From positions 1 to 18,560 of the forward strand of contig CAKURH010000072.1 in assembly GCA_934675625.1 (NCBI GenBank): a stretch of 18,560 bases of DNA, in the 5' to 3' direction. The stretch is from an uncultured Kiritimatiellota bacterium. GTDB lineage: Bacteria > Verrucomicrobiota > Kiritimatiellia > RFP12 > UBA1067. Shown here one piece after another: positions 14,337 through 18,560 of this stretch. The translations under genes and the position numbers were made by a program. The notes beneath the pieces are model-generated. The model did no database searches and had not been told where the DNA came from. It worked only from the letters and a program-made list of their open reading frames with translations. Position 1 is the first letter of the stretch; each line of letters starts with the position of its first letter.

Positions 14337-14973
14337 GTTTCTCAACCGTGCGCCCGTCGAGGAGCCGGAAGAGGAGTTGGTCGAAGAAGAGCCGGAAGAA
14401 ATCGACGTCCAGAAGGCCGTCGTCGAATCGCTGGCGGCCGACAAGGCCGAACAGGACGAGGTCATCTCGTTCCTGAAGCAAAGCAAGGCCGAGCAGGAAA
14501 TCAAGATCGGTTCCCTGCGCGCAAACAACGCCGCGTTGCAGTCCGAAGTGAACACGCTCCGCAAGAAACTGCAGCAGGCCCTGATCGAGCTTGGCAAGGT
14601 CGGCGACCTTCTCGCCAAGAACGCGGACGGCGACGGCTCAAACAAGATTGCTCTTCTGGATCGCAACATCGAACTGGATGACCGCTTTGAGGGCGAGACG
14701 CGCGACCACGTGATCGAGGTGCTACGCGAGGCGCGCGACGCGGCGGAGAAGGCCGGGCGCACCCGTCGGGCGCAGATTCTGGAGAGCGTGCTGGTTGTCA
14801 ACGAACCGCACGGCGAATTGGCGAAACGCCGCGCCGAGCTGGAGAAGCTGTTTGCGGACAACGCGAACCTCATCAACGGACTTGTCATCCAAGAGCTCGA
14901 AAAACGTGGCATTTCGCATAAAAAGGGCGAAGAATACCTTCTGCCGTCCGAAATCATCACCCGCACCTATTGA
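14317..14973 (+). CDS. Acidic coiled-coil protein of unknown function
   Basis: A 218-residue protein I do not recognise. Seen: an acidic low-complexity head (residues about 10-30, PVEEPEEELVEEEPEEID), then a long coiled coil (about 30-98: AEQDEVISFLKQSKAEQEIK ... SLRANNAALQSEVNTLRKKL), a conserved-looking middle (IALLDRNIELDDRFEGETRD), a second helical stretch with ELAKRRAELEKLFADNANLI, and a basic tail. There is no signal peptide or membrane segment, so it is probably cytoplasmic. The SD GAAAGGAG is 5 nt upstream of the ATG, which overlaps the end of the methyltransferase gene by 20 nt, so it is co-translated with the dnaN operon. Confidence 0.75.
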   Translation: MSMDISEFLNRAPVEEPEEELVEEEPEEIDVQKAVVESLAADKAEQDEVISFLKQSKAEQEIKIGSLRANNAALQSEVNTLRKKLQQALIELGKVGDLLAKNADGDGSNKIALLDRNIELDDRFEGETRDHVIEVLREARDAAEKAGRTRRAQILESVLVVNEPHGELAKRRAELEKLFADNANLINGLVIQELEKRGISHKKGEEYLLPSEIITRTY

Positions 14974-15050
14974 TAAATTATCAACAAATCAACATTCATA
15001 AGTTTATAATTTTGTTCATAAGTTTATATTCCTGTTGATAGTGTTGATAA
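14970..15050. other. Cluster of DnaA-box-like nonamers and 20-bp-period repeats (second oriC candidate)
   Basis: Contains TTATCAACA (14978-14986), and abutting TGTTGATAG (15033-15041) and TGTTGATAA (15042-15050). A perfect inverted repeat TTGATAA-A-TTATCAA (14970-14984) spans the preceding stop codon. Between the boxes a 14-bp direct repeat TTCATAAGTTTATA occurs at 14995-15008 and 15015-15028. The stretch is very AT-rich and lacks coding potential. Confidence 0.55.
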
Positions 15051-15058
15051 TAGCCCCC

Positions 15059-15087
15059 TTGTCAATTGATAAAATAAAGTCCATAAT
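15059..15087 (+). promoter_or_regulatory. Promoter of XRE/zinc-ribbon gene
   Basis: -35 TTGTCA (15059-15064), 17-nt spacer, -10 CATAAT (15082-15087). The -10 ends 8 nt before the GTG start, so the mRNA is predicted to be leaderless or nearly so. This is the one promoter here without the TGn extension. Confidence 0.6.
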
Positions 15088-15095
15088 ATCCACCC

Positions 15096-15590
15096 GTGAC
15101 GGAACTCAGTCCAGAGATTTGCCTGAAGATCAAGGAGGCACGACGCGCCGCGAAGCTTTCGCAGAGCGTCGTGGCGCTTGAAGTCGGCTGCAAGCAGTCG
15201 GCGCTGTCGATGTTCGAGCAGGGTGACGGGACGAAGCTGAACGACGAGGTCATCAAGAAGCTCGCGCAGAAGTTCGGCGTCGACCTGACGGCGCAGCGCG
15301 AGCCATCGGCGCGTCCGCTGTCGCCGGCGTTCGCGTTTTCGCCGACGGCAGAACACGCGCCGCGCGGGTTCTGTCCGAATCCGCACTGCCCGTCGAACCG
15401 TCCGTACGAAGTCGAGGGGCGGTCGTATCTCCTGCCCGACCGCGCGAAAGCCGATCCGGTCGGCGGCAAGTTCTGCGCGTTCTGCGGCGAAATCCTCGAG
15501 AAGCGGTGTCCGAACTGCGGCGCGCCCGTGCATGACGGCGCGATCTGCTCGCTCTGCGGCGATCCTTACGTCGCGGTTGTCCTTTCATAA
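15096..15590 (+). CDS. XRE-family HTH regulator fused to zinc ribbons
   Basis: A 164-residue protein. Seen: an XRE-type helix-turn-helix (residues about 8-60: LKIKEARRAAKLSQSVVALE, CKQSALSMFEQG, LAQKFGVDL), a Pro/Ala-rich linker, then paired Cys motifs: CPNPHC with CAFC, and CPNCG with CSLCG, i.e. zinc-ribbon-like modules. It probably binds DNA as a regulator. The start is GTG at 15096: there is no ATG nearby, no SD, and the promoter ends 8 nt before it. It is 10 nt upstream of the ACT gene, so it likely heads an operon with the ACT and UPF0210 genes and may regulate it. Its promoter region overlaps the DnaA-box-like cluster. Confidence 0.8.
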   Translation: MTELSPEICLKIKEARRAAKLSQSVVALEVGCKQSALSMFEQGDGTKLNDEVIKKLAQKFGVDLTAQREPSARPLSPAFAFSPTAEHAPRGFCPNPHCPSNRPYEVEGRSYLLPDRAKADPVGGKFCAFCGEILEKRCPNCGAPVHDGAICSLCGDPYVAVVLS

Positions 15591-15600
15591 AAGGAGAAAA

Positions 15601-15873
15601 ATGAAGAAAGTCATCATCACCGTCGTCGGCAAGGATACCGTTGGCATCATCGCGAAGACGAGCGCCTATCTCGCCAAGAACGACATCAACATCCTCGACA
15701 TCTCGCAGACCGTCGTGGGCGGCTACTTCAACATGATGATGATCGTCGACGGCGCGAAGAGCAAGAAGCCCTTCGACAAGGTCGGCGCGGAACTCTCGAA
15801 GCTCGGCCTCGAACTGGGGCTGCACATCCGCTGCCAGAAGTCCGAGATCTTCGAGAAGATGCACCGCGTGTGA
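15601..15873 (+). CDS. ACT domain protein (UPF0237 type)
   Basis: A 90-residue stand-alone ACT domain, a fold that binds amino acids or other small ligands and usually regulates a partner. Seen: KKVIITVVGKDTVGIIAKTS at the N-terminus, the strand-helix pattern NDINILDISQTVVGGYFNMM, and LGLELGLHIRCQKSEIFEKM at the end, all typical of the UPF0237 family (GcvR-like). The SD AAGGAG sits 4 nt upstream of the ATG. It is followed 10 nt later by the UPF0210 gene. This ACT-UPF0210 pair recurs in many bacteria, so the ACT protein is probably a regulatory partner of it. Confidence 0.92.
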   Translation: MKKVIITVVGKDTVGIIAKTSAYLAKNDINILDISQTVVGGYFNMMMIVDGAKSKKPFDKVGAELSKLGLELGLHIRCQKSEIFEKMHRV

Positions 15874-15883
15874 GGGGGGACGC

Positions 15884-17251
15884 ATGATCAACCTTTCGGA
15901 AGTCCTTGAGACGAACAAGATGATTCTCGAAGAGAATCTCGACGTTCGGACGATCACGATGGGCATTTCGCTGCTCGACTGCGCGGATGCCTCGCTTGCG
16001 AAGACGTGCGACAATGTGTACGCGAAGCTCCTGCGCTACGCGAAGGAGCTCGTGAAGACGGGCGACGAAATTGGCCGCGAGTTCGGCGTGCCGATCGTCA
16101 ACAAGCGCATCTCCATCACGCCGATCGCCTTTGTGGGTGCGGCCTGCTGCCAGAAGCCGAAGGACTTCGTGCGGCTCGCGAAGACGCTCGACCGCGCGGC
16201 GAAGAAGCTCGGCGTGAACTTCATCGGCGGCTATTCGGCGGTCGTCTCGAAGGGCATGACGCGGGCGGACGAGTTGCTGATCCGCTCGATTCCCGAGGCG
16301 CTGGCCGTGACCGAGCACATCTGCGCGTCCGTCAACGTCGGCTCGACGAAGACGGGCCTCGACATGGACGCCGTGCGGCTCATGGGCGAGATCGTCAAGG
16401 ATACGGCGGCGAAGACGAAGGAACGCGACTCGCTCGGCTGCGCGAAGCTCGTCGTGCTCTGCAACGCGCCGGACGACAATCCGTTCATGGCCGGCGCGTT
16501 TCACGGCGTGACGGAAGGTGACGCGGTCATCAACGTTGGCGTGTCGGGGCCGGGCGTCGTCAATCACGTGTTGAAGCACACGTGTCGTGGCGCGTCGTTC
16601 GAGACGCTGTGCGAGACGATCAAGCGCACGGCGTTCAAGATCACGCGCGTCGGGCAGCTCGTCGCGCAGGAGGCGTCGAAGCGCCTTGGCGTGCCGTTTG
16701 GCATCATCGACCTCTCGCTTGCGCCGACGCCGGCCATCGGCGACTCGGTCGCAGACATCCTGAAGGAGATCGGCCTGGAGCATCCGGGCGCGCCGGGCAC
16801 GACCGCCGCGCTCGCGCTCCTGAACGACCAGGTGAAGAAGGGCGGCGTCATGGCGAGCTCCTACGTCGGCGGCCTCTCTGGCGCGTTCATCCCCGTCTCG
16901 GAAGACCAGGGCATGATCGACGCGGTGAACGCGGGCGCGCTCACGATCGAGAAGCTGGAGGCGATGACGTGCGTCTGCTCGGTCGGCCTCGACATGATCG
17001 CGATTCCCGGCGATACGCCGGCGAGCTCCATTTCGGGCATCATCGCGGACGAGGCGGCGATCGGCATGGTCAACCAGAAGACGACGGCCGTGCGCGTCAT
17101 CCCCGTCGCGGGAAAGACGGTCGGCGACACGGTCGAGTTCGGTGGCCTCCTCGGCCATGCGCCGGTGATGCGCGTCTCGCCGTTCGCGTGCGACAGGTTC
17201 ATCGCCCGCACGGGCCGCATCCCCGCGCCGATTCACTCGTTCAAGAACTGA
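15884..17251 (+). CDS. UPF0210 / DUF711 family protein (PFL-like)
   Basis: A 455-residue protein of the UPF0210 (DUF711) family, described as related in fold to pyruvate formate-lyase-type enzymes but with no settled reaction. Seen: the family opening ETNKMILEENLDVRTITMGI with SLLDCAD, NKRISITPIAF, GGYSAVVSKGMT, ICASVNVGSTKTGLDMDAV, the Gly-rich AFHGVTEGDAVINVGVSGPG, and GIIDLSLAPTPAIGDSVADI. The length is normal for the family. A purine-rich SD (GAGGGGGGA) precedes the ATG, 10 nt after the ACT gene stop. Together with the upstream genes this looks like a regulator-sensor-enzyme unit (inference). Confidence 0.93.
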   Translation: MINLSEVLETNKMILEENLDVRTITMGISLLDCADASLAKTCDNVYAKLLRYAKELVKTGDEIGREFGVPIVNKRISITPIAFVGAACCQKPKDFVRLAKTLDRAAKKLGVNFIGGYSAVVSKGMTRADELLIRSIPEALAVTEHICASVNVGSTKTGLDMDAVRLMGEIVKDTAAKTKERDSLGCAKLVVLCNAPDDNPFMAGAFHGVTEGDAVINVGVSGPGVVNHVLKHTCRGASFETLCETIKRTAFKITRVGQLVAQEASKRLGVPFGIIDLSLAPTPAIGDSVADILKEIGLEHPGAPGTTAALALLNDQVKKGGVMASSYVGGLSGAFIPVSEDQGMIDAVNAGALTIEKLEAMTCVCSVGLDMIAIPGDTPASSISGIIADEAAIGMVNQKTTAVRVIPVAGKTVGDTVEFGGLLGHAPVMRVSPFACDRFIARTGRIPAPIHSFKN

Positions 17252-17297
17252 TTTTATTTTTGTCAGAAATCGAAGGGTTGGCTCCCTGTCTCTCTTG

Positions 17298-17315
17298 TCA
17301 GGCAAATCAGCCTGA
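17298..17315. other. Hairpin upstream of Gly/Pro-rich secreted protein gene
   Basis: TCAGGC-AAATCA-GCCTGA, 6-bp perfect stem, followed by an A-run rather than a T-run on the plus strand, so it is not a standard rightward terminator. Confidence 0.4.
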
Positions 17316-17340
17316 AAAAACAAAGGAAAGGAAAAGGAAC

Positions 17341-17820
17341 ATGAACATCAAGAATACAGTTGTTGTCGCCGTTGCGGCGATTCTCTGCACAGGCGTCTGC
17401 TTGGCACGTCCGGGTGGCCCCGGCCCCGGCGGTCCCGGTGGCGGTCGTCCCGGCGGTCCGGGCTTCCGTCAGCCGCCGCCCCCGCGTCATGGTGCCCCTC
17501 ATCATCGTCCGAACGACGGTTTCTGGGGCCGTGGCGGACGCAACTTCTGGCCGGGATTCGTCGGCGGTGTGGTCGGCGGCGTGGTTTCCCGTGCGGTTGT
17601 CGAGCCTGCGCCTGTGGTCGTCACGACACCGACGGTGGTGACGACGCCGGCCGTCGTCACGACGCCCGTGGTCGTCCAGCCGACGGTCGTCACGCCTGTC
17701 ACGCAGGTTCAGAACGTCTGGGTGGAGGGTCGCTACATCGATCAGGTTCAGGCGAACGGCACGGTTGTCCGCATCTGGCAGCCCGGACATTACGAACAGC
17801 GGACGGTCGTTGTTCAATGA
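17341..17820 (+). CDS. Secreted Gly/Pro-rich protein with VVTTP repeats
   Basis: A 159-residue protein of unknown function. Seen: a signal peptide (residues 1-22, ending GVCLA), a Gly/Pro/Arg-rich region (GPGGPGGGRPGGPG), a glycine-valine hydrophobic patch (FVGGVVGGVVSRAV) that could insert in or span a membrane, tandem VVTTP-type repeats (VVVTTPTVVTTPAVVTTP), and a C-terminal segment VWVEGRYIDQVQANGTVVRI ending WQPGHYEQR, similar in style to periplasmic VW-PG-Y/W modules. It is likely periplasmic or outer-membrane associated. SD AAAGGAAAAGGA is close to the ATG. A longer reading frame extends upstream into the UPF0210 gene but is rejected, because the signal peptide and SD fix this start. 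Confidence 0.8.
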   Translation: MNIKNTVVVAVAAILCTGVCLARPGGPGPGGPGGGRPGGPGFRQPPPPRHGAPHHRPNDGFWGRGGRNFWPGFVGGVVGGVVSRAVVEPAPVVVTTPTVVTTPAVVTTPVVVQPTVVTPVTQVQNVWVEGRYIDQVQANGTVVRIWQPGHYEQRTVVVQ

Positions 17821-17825
17821 CGAGC

Positions 17826-17855
17826 ATATCACAGTCGGACGGCGATTTGTGATAT
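17826..17855. promoter_or_regulatory. Inverted repeat overlapping antiporter promoter
   Basis: ATATCACA (17826-17833) and TGTGATAT (17848-17855) form an 8-bp perfect inverted repeat with 14 nt between. The right half overlaps the extended -10, so an operator is more likely than a terminator (no T-tract). Confidence 0.4.
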
Positions 17856-17858
17856 ACT
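17850..17858 (+). promoter_or_regulatory. Antiporter promoter, extended -10
   Basis: TGA-TATACT; the ATG follows 10 nt later, so the leader is only a few bases and has no SD. Confidence 0.55.
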
Positions 17859-17868
17859 ACGCACCCAT

Positions 17869-18560
17869 ATGAAAAACAAGAAACTGTTTTTGGTGGCCGC
17901 CACAGCGATGTGTGCGGCGGGTGTTTTTGCGGCGCATGAGGGCGGGCCCCCGCCGCCCTATCCGAACTTCGGCCTGCCCCGTGTGGAAGAGATGATGTTC
18001 CTCGTCCTGCAGATCGGCCTCATCATCTTCGCGGCGCGCCTCGGCGGGGCGATCGCGTCGATGCTGAAGCTGCCGTCCATCCTCGGCGAGCTGGCCGCCG
18101 GCATCGTGATCGGCCCGTGGGCGCTCGGCGGCATCGGCTTCGGCGACGGACTCTTCGCGTCGGGCCTTTTCCACGGCGCGGCGCTGCGCGAGATTGCGAA
18201 GGAGACGGGGCATGCGTTTGACGCGACCTCGCCCGCGCTCTACGGCATCGCGACGCTCGCCTCGGTGATTCTCCTGTTCCTGTCCGGCCTCGAGACGAAC
18301 CTGAAGCTCTTCCTGCGCTACTCGTTCGTCGGCCTCATGGTCGGCCTCGGCGGCGTGATCGTCTCGTTCCTGTTCGGCGACCTCTGCGCGGTCTACCTGC
18401 TGCCGGAGTTCTTTGAGCACTTCGCGTACCTGAAGGGGCTTCCGCTCGCCGAGGCGATGACGAAGGAGGCGCCGCTCTACATGGGCATCATGTCCACGGC
18501 GACGTCGGTCGGCATCACGGCGCGCATCCTCTCCGAGAAGAAGCAGATGGATTCCGAGGA
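17869..18560 (+). CDS. CPA2-type cation/proton antiporter, N-terminal part (cut by window edge)
   Basis: The first 230 residues of a monovalent cation:proton antiporter of the CPA2/KefB type, an inner-membrane exchanger of Na+ or K+ for H+. Seen: a membrane helix MMFLVLQIGLIIFAARLGG, the family motif LPSILGELAAGIVIGP, LFLSGLETNLKLF (compare F-aGlE), and TSVGITARILSE. An extra N-terminal stretch KNKKLFLVAATAMCAAGVFA looks like a cleavable signal peptide followed by a short Pro-rich linker, which is unusual for this family. The ATG at 17869 directly follows a promoter with no SD. The C-terminal part lies beyond the right edge. Confidence 0.88.
   Translation, partial: MKNKKLFLVAATAMCAAGVFAAHEGGPPPPYPNFGLPRVEEMMFLVLQIGLIIFAARLGGAIASMLKLPSILGELAAGIVIGPWALGGIGFGDGLFASGLFHGAALREIAKETGHAFDATSPALYGIATLASVILLFLSGLETNLKLFLRYSFVGLMVGLGGVIVSFLFGDLCAVYLLPEFFEHFAYLKGLPLAEAMTKEAPLYMGIMSTATSVGITARILSEKKQMDSE

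Noticed and set aside
13047..14966. 639-codon open frame on the minus strand opposite the methyltransferase and coiled-coil genes
   Set aside because: Low-complexity Ser/Arg-rich translation with no motifs; a shadow of two well-supported plus-strand genes.
17298..17315. Hairpin TCAGGC/GCCTGA as a rightward terminator of the UPF0210 operon
   Set aside because: It is followed by A residues, not T residues, on the plus strand.
16582..17340. Long upstream extension of the Gly/Pro-rich protein
   Set aside because: Runs out of frame through UPF0210 coding sequence; signal peptide and SD place the start at 17341.
1..18560. CRISPR arrays, tRNA or rRNA genes, phage or transposase genes
   Set aside because: Looked for and not seen: no regularly spaced long repeats, no cloverleaf-like or rRNA-like sequence, and no integrase or transposase motifs.

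Overview
The window reads as part of a chromosome from a Gram-negative, GC-rich bacterium. Coding strands are strongly G/C-ended, there is a signal-peptide beta-barrel protein ending in phenylalanine, and a Feo ferrous-iron operon suggests low-oxygen life. Gene content and the style of the short palindromic repeats fit the PVC superphylum (Verrucomicrobiota / Kiritimatiellota / Lentisphaerota), but this placement is inference. dnaA, dnaN and mnmG (gidA) together mark the replication-origin neighbourhood.

Layout. The left part (1-3344) is all on the minus strand: a ferrous-independent metal-type phosphomutase-like enzyme, a ROK/ASKHA-type sugar kinase-like protein with a Cys-rich head, a YbeY-like protein, then a glycine riboswitch controlling an AGCS sodium:amino-acid symporter that runs off the left edge. 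At about 3345-3573 gene polarity flips across an AT-rich divergent promoter region. Everything to the right is on the plus strand: mnmG; a feoA-feoA-feoB-Cys-rich membrane protein operon; an outer-membrane protein; dnaA; dnaN with an RlmL-like RNA methyltransferase and a coiled-coil protein; an XRE/zinc-ribbon regulator with an ACT protein and a UPF0210 (DUF711) protein; a Gly/Pro-rich secreted protein; and a CPA2-type cation/proton antiporter that runs off the right edge.

Most unusual features. (1) mnmG is about 60 residues longer than usual because it carries two in-frame palindromic insertions. They share a 29-nt arm (26/29 identical) in the same orientation and the same reading frame. The first insertion is bracketed by two perfect 18-bp palindromes (TTGTTCCACGTGGAACAA) that match the ParB-binding parS consensus. 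(2) DnaA-box-like nonamers of the type TTATCAACA recur upstream of dnaA (perfect inverted pair), between dnaA and dnaN (tandem TTATCCACA/TTATCGACA), and in the 14970-15050 gap (cluster with 20-bp-period direct repeats). DnaA itself has a shortened, altered domain IV signature. (3) Eight promoters share an extended -10 (TGn-TAnnnT), and several genes (mnmG, the XRE gene, possibly the phosphomutase-like gene and the antiporter) start within a few bases of the predicted transcription start, so they look leaderless.

All calls rest on reading the sequence and recalled family motifs. No searches or structure predictions were run.
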